The notes: generated from the letters alone by a model not told the origin. A stretch of DNA of 64,000 nucleotides from JAJDOD01 sp039024895 (GCA_039024895.1 JBCCPJ010000002.1:124001-188000); one strand, 5' to 3'. Shown: positions 18,071-27,499, counted from the first letter of the stretch. A program made the numbers and translations.

Positions 18071-18478
18071 TCACGACCGCGTGAGTTTACCGCCCGATTG
18101 AGAAAGGTCTGTCAGGATTGGACAATCGGGCCGGTCGTCGCCGTGGCAAGCCGAAACCAGTTCAGCCAGCGTAGCTCGCATCGACTGAAGCTGGCCAATC
18201 TTTTGATCGATCTCCGCAAGATGCTCTTCTGCAACCGCCTTGACAGCAGCACTTTCGCGGCCCGCGTCTTCGTAAAGTCCAAGCAATGTACGGCAATCCT
18301 CAATCGAAAAGCCGAGCGCTCGGGCGCGCGCTAGAAACGTGAGCTTGTGAAGATCACTTTCGGCAAACTGGCGATAGCCATTGATCCCGCGTTGCGGACG
18401 GACGAGCCCAATTTCTTCGTAATAGCGGATGGTCTTTTGCGGCAGGCCAGCGCGTTCGGCCACATACCCGATATTCAT
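18071..18478 (-). CDS. cueR: Copper-responsive MerR-family regulator CueR
   Basis: A 135-residue activator. The N-terminal winged-helix has MNIGYVAERAGLPQKTIRYYEE, a long dimerisation helix follows, and the metal loop CHGDDRPDC places Cys111 and Cys119 with the spacing known for Cu(I)/Ag(I) sensing in E. coli CueR (Cys112/Cys120). It starts 9 bp after the copA stop on the same strand, so it is probably co-transcribed and autoregulated through the copA promoter at 21013-21043. Confidence 0.92.
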   Translation of the reverse strand: MNIGYVAERAGLPQKTIRYYEEIGLVRPQRGINGYRQFAESDLHKLTFLARARALGFSIEDCRTLLGLYEDAGRESAAVKAVAEEHLAEIDQKIGQLQSMRATLAELVSACHGDDRPDCPILTDLSQSGGKLTRS

Positions 18479-18487
18479 TAGCGCCTC

Positions 18488-20986
18488 CTATTCGGCTGGT
18501 TGCGCGCCCTCACGCATCGGGCGTATAGGCGGATACGGCGGTTTTGGCTGGCGTTTGAAGCGGCGAAGCCGAAGTGCGTTGCCGACCACGGAAACCGACG
18601 ACAGCGCCATCGCGGCGGCGGCGAACACCGGCGACAACAAAAGCCCAAAGGCCGGGTAGAGCGCGCCCGCCGCAATGGGGATCAGGACGATGTTATAGCC
18701 AAACGCCCAGCCGAGGTTCTGGCGGATGTTGCGCATCGTGGCCTTGGAAACGTCGAAGGCATTGACCACGGCGCCAAGATCACCGGACATCAAAACCACG
18801 TCTGCGCTTTCGATGGCAATGTCTGTCCCGGTGCCAATGGCAATCCCCACATCCCCGTGGGCGAGCGCCGGAGCGTCGTTGATGCCGTCGCCGACGAAGG
18901 CAACGCGTCGTCCGCCAGCTTTCAACGCGTCGAGGGCGTCTACCTTCCCCGCGGGCAAGAGATCGGCTTCCACATGGGGTATCCCAAGATCGGCAGCGAC
19001 AATCTTTGCCGTCTCACGGCGGTCTCCGGTCACGAGAGCAACCTCAAGACCCCGCGCCTTCAGATCGGCAATGGCGGCATGGCTTGTTGGCTTCACGGGG
19101 TCGACTACGCCGATTACCGCTGCGAGTTCCCCATCGATGGCCGCAAAAAGGGCGGTGCGTCCTTGATTGGCGAGGTTTTCTGCCTCGGTCGAAAGCGCAT
19201 CTGTCGGCACGCCACGCGCGCTCATCAGGCGTTTGCTGCCGACCGCGACCTCCCTGCCCTCCGCAGTTCCGGCAACGCCTTCGCCCGTTACGGAGACAAA
19301 CCTCTCAACAGCGGCTAGGTCGGTACCGTCTGCCTGCGCTCCCGCCAGGATCGCGCCAGCAATCGGGTGCTCGGAAGAAGCCTCTACACTCGCCACGGCG
19401 CGCAGTACATCTGCGCGCTCAAATCCATCGGTTAGCACGATGTCGGTGAGGGTCGGTTTCCCTTCCGTCAGCGTGCCGGTTTTGTCGAGCGCGACGACAT
19501 CCACCTCTGCAAGGGCTTGCAGCGCGTCGCCTTTGCGAAAGAGGACGCCAAGCTCGGCTGCGCGCCCCGTGGCCACGCGAATGGATGTCGGGGTTGCGAG
19601 GCCCATGGCACAGGGGCAAGCGATGATTAGGACCGACACGGCGGCGACGAGTGCAAAGCCCAATCCACCGCCCAGCAGCACCCATGTCAGAAAAGTCAGC
19701 GCGGCGAGGGCAAGCACTGCGGGCACGAACCAAAGCGTGATCCGGTTCACGAGACCCTGTATGGGCAGTTTTGCGCCTTGGGCGTCTTCCACCATGCGGA
19801 CGATTTGGGCCAGCACAGTTTCCTGCCCGACGCGGTCGGCGCGGATGGTCAGCGCACCGGTGCCGTTTATGGTGCCGCCGATCACGCTTTCACCTTGGGC
19901 CTTGGCGACGGGCAGCGGCTCGCCGGAGATCATGCTTTCGTCAACATAGCTGCTTCCCTCGAGGACTGTCCCATCCACCGGCAAGCGCTCACCAGGGCGA
20001 ATGACCACTTCGTCGCCGGGGCGTAGCTCCCCGATTGCCACATCTTCCACCGCTGCACCGCGCTGCACGCGGGCGGTTTTGGCTTGCAGTCCAAGCAACC
20101 CTTCTATGGCGGCCCCTGTGCGGCCCTTTGCGCCCGCTTCGAGCCAACGCCCCATAAGGATCAGGAGCACAATGACGGCAGCGGCCTCAAAATAAACGGA
20201 CCGCGTCCCCTGTGGCAACAGATCGGGTAGAAACGTCGCCACCATGGAATAGCTCCACGCGGCACCGGTCCCCAAGGCGACAAGGCTGTTCATATCTGGC
20301 GCGCCCCGGAAAAGCGCTGGCAGACCCTTGGTGAAAAAATATCGGCCCGGGCCAAAGAGCACGATTGTCGTGAGAAGCGCCTGAAGAGCCCAACTGGTTT
20401 CCATGCCCACGGTGCGCGCAATCCAATGATGAAAGGCAGGAAAGGCATGCCCGCCCATTTCAAGAAGGAAAACCGGGATCGCCAGGAGAGCCGCCTGTAC
20501 CACGCGGCGGTGAAGGTGCGCCGTTTCCGCCTGCGCGCGTTTGGCGGGCGTGTTTCCGTTGCCCGCCTGCACCAAATTGGCAGGGTAGCCAGCGGTTGAA
20601 GCGGCGGCCAGAATCGCGTCGTCGTCGACCGCCCCTTCAACGGCGGTTACGGCGGCTTGGCCCGTAGCGAGGTTGACGGCAACGTCCGTGACACCGGGTA
20701 TTGCAGCCAAGGCGCGCTCGACCCGCGCAACGCAGGAGGCGCAGGACATGTTCTCAATGTCCAGCGTGAGACGCCGCGTGCGTGCTGGATACCCTTTTTC
20801 TTTCAGCAGGTTGACTGCACCCCGAAAAGCCGCGTCATCTTCGGCGTCGAAGGTCGCCCGCGCGGTCGCGAGATTAACGCTAACACTGGATAGCCCCGGC
20901 GACTGGACAAGCGCGTCTTCCACCCGCGCGGCACAGGCAGCGCAGGACATCCCGTCTATGTCTATGGTCAGGGGCGTGGATGGCAT
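18488..20986 (-). CDS. copA: Copper-exporting P1B-type ATPase CopA
   Basis: An 832-residue membrane ATPase that pumps Cu(I) out of the cytoplasm. Two N-terminal heavy-metal domains carry CAAC (Cys15/Cys18) and CASC (Cys82/Cys85). The core has the TGE-type SGEPLPV loop, the CPC metal site (IACPCAMGLATP), the phosphorylated Asp (DKTGTLTEG), the SEHP motif and GDGINDAPAL. I chose the ATG at 20986 (MPSTPLTIDIDGMSC); the open frame to 21076 runs through the promoter and cannot be coding. It forms an operon with cueR. Confidence 0.96.
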   Translation of the reverse strand: MPSTPLTIDIDGMSCAACAARVEDALVQSPGLSSVSVNLATARATFDAEDDAAFRGAVNLLKEKGYPARTRRLTLDIENMSCASCVARVERALAAIPGVTDVAVNLATGQAAVTAVEGAVDDDAILAAASTAGYPANLVQAGNGNTPAKRAQAETAHLHRRVVQAALLAIPVFLLEMGGHAFPAFHHWIARTVGMETSWALQALLTTIVLFGPGRYFFTKGLPALFRGAPDMNSLVALGTGAAWSYSMVATFLPDLLPQGTRSVYFEAAAVIVLLILMGRWLEAGAKGRTGAAIEGLLGLQAKTARVQRGAAVEDVAIGELRPGDEVVIRPGERLPVDGTVLEGSSYVDESMISGEPLPVAKAQGESVIGGTINGTGALTIRADRVGQETVLAQIVRMVEDAQGAKLPIQGLVNRITLWFVPAVLALAALTFLTWVLLGGGLGFALVAAVSVLIIACPCAMGLATPTSIRVATGRAAELGVLFRKGDALQALAEVDVVALDKTGTLTEGKPTLTDIVLTDGFERADVLRAVASVEASSEHPIAGAILAGAQADGTDLAAVERFVSVTGEGVAGTAEGREVAVGSKRLMSARGVPTDALSTEAENLANQGRTALFAAIDGELAAVIGVVDPVKPTSHAAIADLKARGLEVALVTGDRRETAKIVAADLGIPHVEADLLPAGKVDALDALKAGGRRVAFVGDGINDAPALAHGDVGIAIGTGTDIAIESADVVLMSGDLGAVVNAFDVSKATMRNIRQNLGWAFGYNIVLIPIAAGALYPAFGLLLSPVFAAAAMALSSVSVVGNALRLRRFKRQPKPPYPPIRPMREGAQPAE

Positions 20987-21012
20987 CGTCGTCTCAAGCT
21001 TGTTTCGTGAGA

Positions 21013-21043
21013 TATATAAAGCTTCCAGTGACTGGAAGCTCAA
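21013..21043 (-). promoter_or_regulatory. CueR-controlled promoter of copA
   Basis: A 21-bp perfect dyad (AGCTTCCAGT-G-ACTGGAAGCT, 21020-21040) lies between a -35 box TTGAGC (21038-21043, minus strand) and a -10 box TATATA (21013-21018). The spacer is 19 bp, the over-long spacing that MerR-family activators correct by distorting DNA. The dyad matches the CCTTCC/GGAAGG-like site of CueR. Confidence 0.88.
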
Positions 21044-21115
21044 GGGGGTGTCCGCGACTATTTGCAGGTCCGTCAATTTTCGCTACATCGCCGGAACGAA
21101 ATCAGAGCGACGGAC

Positions 21116-22093
21116 ATGACGTTTGGCCCCGAACACTCCCTTGTAGAGCAAAGTCTCGCCCTTTGGGATGTGCCCGAGGATGCGCAGGCGACGCTCATCA
21201 ATGTTTCCGAAAACATGACGTATCTGATTGAAGCGCCCGGTTTCAAATCGGTGCTGCGGCTGCATCGGGCCGGATATCATTCGCGGCGCGCGATCGAGAG
21301 CGAGCTGACATGGCTTGAATCCCTCGGTGCCGAAACCGATGTGTTGACCCCGGACGTGATCCCCGGACGCGATGGCACGGCGGTGCAAACGGGAGCGTAT
21401 GGCCCGCTTCAGGGTCCTCGTTTCATGGTTATGTTTGCCCATCATGACGGCACCGCGCCCACAGTGGATGGTGATCTGACGCGGGAATTTGGCTCACTTG
21501 GCCAGATTGCAGCGGCATGTCACACCCATACGCAAAACTGGGTTTTACCAAATGATTTCAGCCGCATGAGCTGGGATATTGATGATATTTTTGGAGTTAA
21601 AGCGGTTTGGGGCCATTGGCGGGATGCCCCCGGTGTGACGAAAGCCATCGAAGCGGTTCTGGCGCGGGTTGAGCCGACGATCCGGGCGCGGTTGTCGGCG
21701 TATGGCAAAGCTCCGCACCGTTACAACCTGATCCATGGGGATATGCGTCTTGCCAATCTTCTGGTCCATCAGGGGGACATCCGGCTCATCGACTTTGACG
21801 ATTGCGGGTTTGGCTGGCTGCTTTACGACTTTGCCGCCGCGATTAGTTTCATGGAAGACGACCCCCGTGTGCCGGAATGGAAGGCCGCGTGGCTAGACGG
21901 ATATCGCGGCAAGCGTGCCCTCACCGCTGCTGACGAAACAGAAATTGATACCTTCGTCATGCTGCGCCGCATGGCTCTTTTGGCTTGGATCGGCAGCCAT
22001 ATGGAAGCTCCCGAACCCCAAGCGCTTGCGGGAGACTTCGCCGAGCGGACCGCAGGCTTGGCGGAGGCATGGCTTGCTAAGCTCCACAGGTAG
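21116..22093 (+). CDS. APH-fold phosphotransferase (small-molecule kinase)
   Basis: A 325-residue cytoplasmic protein of the aminoglycoside phosphotransferase/choline kinase fold. The Brenner motif is HGDMRLANLLV and the metal-binding motif is LIDFDDCGFG. I chose the ATG at 21116 (MTFGPEHSL) because the open frame upstream to 21062 reaches into the copA control region. The substrate is unknown; homoserine, choline, hydroxylysine or Ser/Thr kinases share this fold. It is divergent from copA and has no obvious partner gene. Confidence 0.75.
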   Translation: MTFGPEHSLVEQSLALWDVPEDAQATLINVSENMTYLIEAPGFKSVLRLHRAGYHSRRAIESELTWLESLGAETDVLTPDVIPGRDGTAVQTGAYGPLQGPRFMVMFAHHDGTAPTVDGDLTREFGSLGQIAAACHTHTQNWVLPNDFSRMSWDIDDIFGVKAVWGHWRDAPGVTKAIEAVLARVEPTIRARLSAYGKAPHRYNLIHGDMRLANLLVHQGDIRLIDFDDCGFGWLLYDFAAAISFMEDDPRVPEWKAAWLDGYRGKRALTAADETEIDTFVMLRRMALLAWIGSHMEAPEPQALAGDFAERTAGLAEAWLAKLHR

Positions 22094-22189
22094 TTTCGAC
22101 TTCCATGCGGCCTTGCGGCGCGCCACGATTTACTAGTGCCACTAAAGAACTAAGGGTAGCGAAGCCACTGATCGTAGGCGCGTCCGGAG

Positions 22190-22963
22190 CTAGGCCGCCA
22201 CACCATCAGGCACTTTGGCGCCCGTCATATAGGCAACCGCATCCGACATGGAATGTTCCTTCGGATCAATGACCGTCAGTCTCCGCCCAAGCCGGTGCAC
22301 GTGGATCCTGTCTGCAAGTTCAAAGACATGGGGCATGTTGTGGCTGATGAGAATGATCGGAATGCCCCGCGCTTTGACGTCCTGGATCAGTTCGAGGACG
22401 CGCCGGCTTTCCTTCACACCGAGCGCCGCCGTCGGCTCGTCTAGGATAATGACCTTGGACCCGAACGCCGCAGCGCGGGCCACGGCCACGCCCTGACGTT
22501 GCCCACCCGACAGCGTTTCCACCGCCTGGTTGATGTTCTGAATCGTCATCAGGCCCAGTTCGCTGAGTTTCTCTCGTGCAAACTTCTCCATCGCCGGTCG
22601 GTCCAGTTTGCGGAAAAGCTGGCCCATCACACCGGGTTTCCGGATTTCGCGGCCCATGAACATGTTATCGGTGATCGAGAGGGCCGGGCTCATGGCGAGC
22701 GTCTGGTAAACGGTTTCGATACCCGCCTCCCGCGCTTCGATGGGGGAGGAAAAGCTCACCTCCCGCCCCTCCAGCGTCACCGTGCCCGCATCGGGGGCTA
22801 CGGCGCCGGAGATCGCTTTGATCAACGTCGATTTCCCTGCGCCGTTATCCCCGATCAACCCGAGTATTTCACCCGGCATCAGCTCGAAGTCACAATTATC
22901 AAGCGCCGTCACCTTACCGTAGCGTTTGGTGAGCCCTTTCGCTTCAAGAACAGGCTGCGTCAT
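22190..22963 (-). CDS. frcA: Sugar ABC transporter ATP-binding protein (FrcA-like)
   Basis: A 257-residue ATPase with a single ABC domain, as in the fructose-type FrcA rather than the duplicated RbsA. Walker A is GDNGAGKSTLIKA, the signature LSGGQRQGVAVARA and Walker B VIILDEPTAAL. Start ATG at 22963 overlaps the permease stop by 4 bp; a longer frame to 23038 lies inside the permease gene. Last gene of the order binding protein-permease-ATPase. Confidence 0.85.
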   Translation of the reverse strand: MTQPVLEAKGLTKRYGKVTALDNCDFELMPGEILGLIGDNGAGKSTLIKAISGAVAPDAGTVTLEGREVSFSSPIEAREAGIETVYQTLAMSPALSITDNMFMGREIRKPGVMGQLFRKLDRPAMEKFAREKLSELGLMTIQNINQAVETLSGGQRQGVAVARAAAFGSKVIILDEPTAALGVKESRRVLELIQDVKARGIPIILISHNMPHVFELADRIHVHRLGRRLTVIDPKEHSMSDAVAYMTGAKVPDGVAA

Positions 22964-24021
22964 GCCGAGACCTTTCTGATCCACTGGTCCACCGTGGTTG
23001 CGGCGATGATGAGCAAACCGATGAACATGAAAGTCCATTGTGGGTCCGCGCCGTACATGCGGAGGCCAAGCTCAAACACACCGACGATCAGCGCGCCGAA
23101 TAAGGCGCCGAGGATCGACCCGCGTCCGCCGAAGAGCGAGATCCCTCCAATCACAACAGCGGTGATGGATTGGATGTTCCCGATGACCCCGGTCGTAGCC
23201 GAGGGTGACACGGAGCCGAACCGCCCGATCATCACCCATGCCGCAAAGGCGCAGATCAACCCCACGAGCGCATAGACCTGAATAAGCGTGCGGTTGACAT
23301 TGACGCCCGCCAGTTCCGCCGCCTCGGGATCGTCCCCGATGGCATAGACATGTCGCCCCCACGCGGTATGGCGAAGGACATATGCTAAGGCAAAAACCAG
23401 CAATATCATGAAGATAACACCGTAAGTGAAGGTCGCCCCGGCGAATTTCAGTTGCGTCCCGAAAAGCTGCAAAGCCGGCGCTTCGGCGGCGATGTCCTGG
23501 CTGCGGATGGTTTCATTGGCCGAAAAGATGTAGTTGGCCGCCAGAACGATTTGCCACATGCCGAGCGTCACGATGAAGGGCGGTAGCTTTACCCGTGCGA
23601 CCAGCCATCCATTGATCGCGCCGATGGCGGTCCCGAACGTGAGGCCGATGAGAATGGACAGCTCAACGGGCACGCCGTAGCGGAATGTCATTTGTCCCAT
23701 GATGACCGAGCAGAGCACGGCGATGGCTCCGACACTTAGATCGATGCCCGCCGTCAGGATGATCAGGCTTTGGGCGGCGGCGAGCACACCCACAATCTGC
23801 ACCTGCTGCAAGATCAGTGTGAGCGCGAAGGGCGAGAAGAACCGGGAGCCCAAGAGCAACCCGAACACAATAATCGACGCCACGAGCACGATCAGTGGCA
23901 CAAGCGCCGGTGTCACATGGAGCGCGTGTTGGAACTTTCCGATCAGTCCCTTGTTGTCATCGTCGAACTGGGCGACGGATGTGTCGGCGTCCGCGACGAC
24001 GGCTTCATAATCAGTTGACAT
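22960..24021 (-). CDS. frcC: Sugar ABC transporter permease (FrcC-like)
   Basis: A 353-residue inner-membrane permease of the ribose/fructose family with about eight to ten hydrophobic segments. Diagnostic motifs are ILTAGIDLSVGAI, the KLPPFIVTLGM segment, AIGDDPEAAELAGVNV and GGISLFGGRGS. The N-terminal 30 residues are acidic and cytoplasmic. It lies 103 bp after the binding-protein gene, with a hairpin in the gap. Confidence 0.88.
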   Translation of the reverse strand: MSTDYEAVVADADTSVAQFDDDNKGLIGKFQHALHVTPALVPLIVLVASIIVFGLLLGSRFFSPFALTLILQQVQIVGVLAAAQSLIILTAGIDLSVGAIAVLCSVIMGQMTFRYGVPVELSILIGLTFGTAIGAINGWLVARVKLPPFIVTLGMWQIVLAANYIFSANETIRSQDIAAEAPALQLFGTQLKFAGATFTYGVIFMILLVFALAYVLRHTAWGRHVYAIGDDPEAAELAGVNVNRTLIQVYALVGLICAFAAWVMIGRFGSVSPSATTGVIGNIQSITAVVIGGISLFGGRGSILGALFGALIVGVFELGLRMYGADPQWTFMFIGLLIIAATTVDQWIRKVSA

Positions 24022-24065
24022 TCGTGCGCTCTCCCCCGCGTCCGCGAGCCTCCCCGCTCCGGATC

Positions 24066-24091
24066 AAAAAAGGGCGGGCACTGGCCCGCCC
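24066..24091 (-). terminator. Hairpin with T-run after frcB
   Basis: An 8-bp inverted repeat (GGGCGGGC / GCCCGCCC) with a 4-base loop is followed on the minus strand by six T residues. It sits between the binding-protein and permease genes, so it probably acts as a partial terminator favouring the binding protein. Confidence 0.8.
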
Positions 24092-24124
24092 CCTTCGTAA
24101 GTCTGCGTTGAGTATAGGTTCAGA

Positions 24125-25144
24125 TCAACCCCAGCAAAGCTCGGTGCCCTTGGCAGTGTCGATGGACTCGACGCCGTCTACGGCCTTGTCCGTCACCAGC
24201 GAAACGCCCGTGTCGAAGAAGTCCTTGCCATCGGTCGCCTCCGGCTTGGTGCCGTCGGCGGCCCAGGCGGCAATGGCTTCGATGCCGAGCGATGCCATCA
24301 ACAGCGGGTATTGCTGCGATGTTGCGCCGATCACGCCATCCTTGACGTTGGCGATGCCGGGGCAACCGCCATCGACAGACACGATGAGGACGTCGTTTTC
24401 ACGACCGATGGCCTTCAACGCCTCATAAGCACCGGCGGCAGCCGGTTCGTTGATGGTGTGGACTACGTTGATGCTTGGGTCCTTGGCGAGGAGGTTTTCC
24501 ATCGCACGACGACCACCTTCTTCATTGCCATCGGTCACATCGCTCCCGACGATACGCGGATCGCTTTCGTCACCAATGACGTTTGGATCAGCAAGATCGA
24601 TGCCGAAGCCTTCGAGGAAGCCCTGGTTCCGCAGAACATCCACAGTTGGCTGGCTCACGTTGAGGTCAAGCGTAGCGATCTTGGCGTCATCCGCTGCGTC
24701 GCCAAGAGCGGCGCGCGCCCACTGGCCAATCAGCTTGCCCGCGAGGAAGTTGTCGGTGGCAAATGTCATGTCCGCCGCATCGAGCGGCTCCAGCGGTGTG
24801 TCGAGCGCAATGACCAACAGGCCCGCATCCCGCGCCTGCTGCACGACGGGCACGATGGACGCGGTGTCGGAGGCGGTCAGAAGAATGCCCTTCGCACCGT
24901 TTGCAATGCAGGTTTCAATCGCGGCCACTTGCGTTTCGTGGTCGCCATCGACCTTGCCCGCATAGGTGCTGAGCTCAACGCCGAGCTCTTCCGCCTTGGC
25001 CAGAGCGCCTTCGCGCATTTTGACAAAGAACGGATTCGTGTCTGTTTTCGTGATCAGGCAAGCGCTGACCGAATGGCTGCCGGCGAATGCGGCGCCCGAC
25101 ATGGCGACACCCGCGAGCACGGTTCCCAAAAGCAGTTTTTTCAT
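24125..25144 (-). CDS. frcB: Sugar ABC transporter substrate-binding protein (FrcB-like)
   Basis: A 339-residue periplasmic sugar-binding protein. The signal peptide is MKKLLLGTVLAGVAMSGAAFA, with GGGAGG directly upstream of the ATG at 25144; a longer frame to 25189 lacks these signs. Family landmarks are ITKTDTNPFFVKMREGA, GILLTASDTASIVP and VHTINEPAAAGAY. It resembles FrcB of the fructose/ribose/mannose system. The divergent ROK gene is the likely repressor. The exact sugar is not proven. Confidence 0.86.
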   Translation of the reverse strand: MKKLLLGTVLAGVAMSGAAFAGSHSVSACLITKTDTNPFFVKMREGALAKAEELGVELSTYAGKVDGDHETQVAAIETCIANGAKGILLTASDTASIVPVVQQARDAGLLVIALDTPLEPLDAADMTFATDNFLAGKLIGQWARAALGDAADDAKIATLDLNVSQPTVDVLRNQGFLEGFGIDLADPNVIGDESDPRIVGSDVTDGNEEGGRRAMENLLAKDPSINVVHTINEPAAAGAYEALKAIGRENDVLIVSVDGGCPGIANVKDGVIGATSQQYPLLMASLGIEAIAAWAADGTKPEATDGKDFFDTGVSLVTDKAVDGVESIDTAKGTELCWG

Positions 25145-25228
25145 TTTTTCCTCCCAAGGAATTTCTCTAAGCCATTGGCTAGATTTCATCAGGGTTTACG
25201 ATTCCCGACGTAAGGTCAACGAATAAAT

Positions 25229-25250
25229 AAATATATTTTACAAATTGACA
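25229..25250. promoter_or_regulatory. Candidate divergent control site for the sugar operon and ROK gene
   Basis: An AT palindrome (AAATATATTT, 25229-25238) lies in the frcB/ROK divergent gap. It is followed by a perfect -35 hexamer TTGACA (25245-25250, plus strand), which would drive the ROK gene. The -10 box is not clear. ROK repressors often bind AT-rich dyads, so the palindrome is a plausible operator. Confidence 0.4.
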
Positions 25251-25298
25251 GGGCGAACCTGTCTAGGCACTCTTCTCTTTGAGGAGCGCCGCAAGACA

Positions 25299-26474
25299 TT
25301 GGAATTAAACAATACTCTGATACGACCGCAAGGCGCAGGAGGCAGTCAGTCCACGCTCCGCGATCAGAACGCGCGGCTGGTTTTGTCTTTGCTTCGGCGC
25401 CACGGCGCCCTGTCCGGCGCGGAGATTGCACGCCATTCCGTCCTCACGGCGCAGACCGTTTCAAACATCCTGCGCGCGCTTGAGGCCGACGGTTTGGTGC
25501 GGCGAGAGGCGGCCATCAAGGGGAAGGTCGGCAAGCCGTCGATCCCGATGTCGCTCAATCCGAATGGGGTGTATTCGCTTGGACTGAACATCGGGCGGCG
25601 CTCTGCCGAACTAGTGCTTGTCGACTTCATGGGAAAGCCTGTGGCGCAAAAGAGCATCGCTTATCCCTACCCTTCCATCGAAACTGTCTTCGGCTTCCTC
25701 GAACAGAGCCGCTACGAGATCCTCGCCGCACATCCTGCGGCGGCGTCCTCCCTTGCGGGCATCGGAGTGGGACGACCGTTTGAAATCTGGAGCTGGCTCG
25801 AAGTTGTCGATGCGCCAGAGGATGCCATGCGCGCCTGGAAGGACCTCGATCTGGAGGAGCGGGTTCGCACGACCGTCGGACTTCCGGTGACCATCCAGAA
25901 CGACGCCACAACCGCCTGCATCGCGGAACATCTTTTGGGACGCGGCAGCAACTTTGGTAATTTCGCGTATTTTTTCATTGGGGCCTTTATCGGCGGCGGC
26001 TTGGTGCTCGACAACAAGGTGGTGACGGGACCGACTGGAAATGCGGGCGCTTTCGGGGCGCTTCGCGTGCCCAGCGGCGAAGGCACGACCCAGCTTTTGC
26101 AAGTTGCGTCCCTCCACGGGTTGGAACACGCCTTGCAGGAGGCGGGCATTGATCCCGACCATTTGCGCGATCCGGCAGATGATTGGAGTGCCTTTGCCAA
26201 GTGGGTCACGCCCTGGGTTGAACGGACGGCGCATCACCTTGCCACCGCCGCCATTTCAACGGCGGCAGTGGTTGAAGTCGAAGCGATTTTGATTGATGGC
26301 GCGATGCCCGAAGCGGTGCGCGCCGATCTCGTCGCGGGCGTTCAGGAAAATATCGCCGCCTATGCCGTGACGGGCATTTACAAACCACAAATTGGCGCCG
26401 CCCATGTGGGCCGCACCGCGCGATCCATCGGTGCGGCCATGTTGCCGATCCATTCAACCTATTTCGTAGGTTAA
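25299..26474 (+). CDS. ROK-family transcriptional regulator
   Basis: A protein of about 391 residues. An N-terminal winged helix-turn-helix (LRDQNARLVLSLLRRHGALS, then AEIARHSVLTAQTVSNILRA) is followed by a sugar-kinase-like ROK domain (SLGLNIGRRSAELVLVD, IQNDATTACIAEHLLG, GNAGAFGALRVPSG). I propose the TTG at 25299 (MELNNTLIRPQ) with GAGGAG 12 bases upstream. The frame is open from a TTG at 25245, but that codon lies in a consensus -35 hexamer. It is divergent from frcBCA, which it probably controls in response to a sugar. Its stop overlaps the stop of the convergent dehydrogenase gene. Confidence 0.85.
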   Translation: MELNNTLIRPQGAGGSQSTLRDQNARLVLSLLRRHGALSGAEIARHSVLTAQTVSNILRALEADGLVRREAAIKGKVGKPSIPMSLNPNGVYSLGLNIGRRSAELVLVDFMGKPVAQKSIAYPYPSIETVFGFLEQSRYEILAAHPAAASSLAGIGVGRPFEIWSWLEVVDAPEDAMRAWKDLDLEERVRTTVGLPVTIQNDATTACIAEHLLGRGSNFGNFAYFFIGAFIGGGLVLDNKVVTGPTGNAGAFGALRVPSGEGTTQLLQVASLHGLEHALQEAGIDPDHLRDPADDWSAFAKWVTPWVERTAHHLATAAISTAAVVEVEAILIDGAMPEAVRADLVAGVQENIAAYAVTGIYKPQIGAAHVGRTARSIGAAMLPIHSTYFVG

Positions 26475-27436
26475 AGCGTCTCCGGGTTGATCACGTGGAT
26501 CGGCGACCCGGCGGCGAAGGCATTGATTTGCTCGAAGATGTCGGTGAACTGGAGGTCGAACTCATCCTCGGTGACATATCCGATATGGGGCGTCGGGAGC
26601 ACGTTGGGATGGGTGAGCAGGACATTATCGGTGTCGCGAAATGGCTCGTTTTCATAGACATCGACGGCGGCGAAGATGCGCCCCTTGGCAAGCTCTTCTT
26701 CGAGCGCGCCGGGCACCACCAGGCCGGAACGGGATGTATTCACAAACAGCGACCGGGGCGGCATCGCAGCCAAATCCTGCGCGGTGATGATACCGCGCGT
26801 TTCCGGCTTGAGCCGCACATGGACGCTGACAATGTCGGATGTGGCAAAGAACGCCTCGCGGCTCTCGGCAAGTTGCGCGCCATCGGCTTTCGCCCGCGCG
26901 CGCCCGTCGTCGGATGCCCACCACTGCACTTGCATGCCCAAGGCTTGCGCATACTCGGCCACGGCGCCCGCGATGCGCCCGTAGCCATAAAGGCCCAATG
27001 TGCGCCCCCGCAGACTGCGCCCGACACCGGCCATCCATTGCCCGGCCCGCATGGAGGCAACTTGCTCGGGTATCTGACGGAAGCTTGCGAGAATGAGCGC
27101 CAATGTGAGTTCCGCAGCCGCGTACGACGGCGTGCCGCTGTGCATGTTGGAGCAAAGCGTGACACCGTTCCGGGTGCAGGCGTCCACATCAATATGCGGA
27201 TAAACCGAGCGTTGGGATATCAGCTTTAGGTTGGGCAAGCGGTCCAACAGGTCAGCGGTGACTTTGGTGCGTTCACGGAACAGGACCAGCGCCTCCGCAT
27301 CGTGCAACCGTTCCGCCAACGCACCTGGATCGGGCTGATGATCGGTCCAGACGGTAACATCGTGGCCATCTAAGAGAGCAAAGCACGGCAAACCGCGCAA
27401 CGTGTCGAACCAATCGTCGAGGATATGAACCTTCAC
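26471..27436 (-). CDS. D-isomer-specific 2-hydroxyacid dehydrogenase
   Basis: A 321-residue NAD(P)-dependent dehydrogenase of the phosphoglycerate/hydroxypyruvate reductase family. The Rossmann region has LRGRTLGLYGYGRIAGAVAEYA, followed by VSVHVRLKPETRGIITAQDL and the catalytic NTSRSGLVVPGALEEEL and PTPHIGYVTEDEF segments; the His of PHIG is the expected acid/base. I chose the GTG at 27436 (MKVHILDDW), with GGAGGT 7 bases upstream. It follows the tautomerase gene on the same strand (63 bp) and may be co-transcribed with the tricarboxylate transporter. The substrate is unknown. Confidence 0.85.
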   Translation of the reverse strand: MKVHILDDWFDTLRGLPCFALLDGHDVTVWTDHQPDPGALAERLHDAEALVLFRERTKVTADLLDRLPNLKLISQRSVYPHIDVDACTRNGVTLCSNMHSGTPSYAAAELTLALILASFRQIPEQVASMRAGQWMAGVGRSLRGRTLGLYGYGRIAGAVAEYAQALGMQVQWWASDDGRARAKADGAQLAESREAFFATSDIVSVHVRLKPETRGIITAQDLAAMPPRSLFVNTSRSGLVVPGALEEELAKGRIFAAVDVYENEPFRDTDNVLLTHPNVLPTPHIGYVTEDEFDLQFTDIFEQINAFAAGSPIHVINPETL

Positions 27437-27499
27437 CAGTCGACCTCCGGTTTGATGCGCTTCACGCGCTCTGTTGAACAAGTCTGCGTCTCAGGGCAA

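Noticed and set aside
18500..19318. 272-codon plus-strand frame opposite copA
   Set aside because: CopA motifs on the minus strand are unambiguous; this is antisense coding noise.
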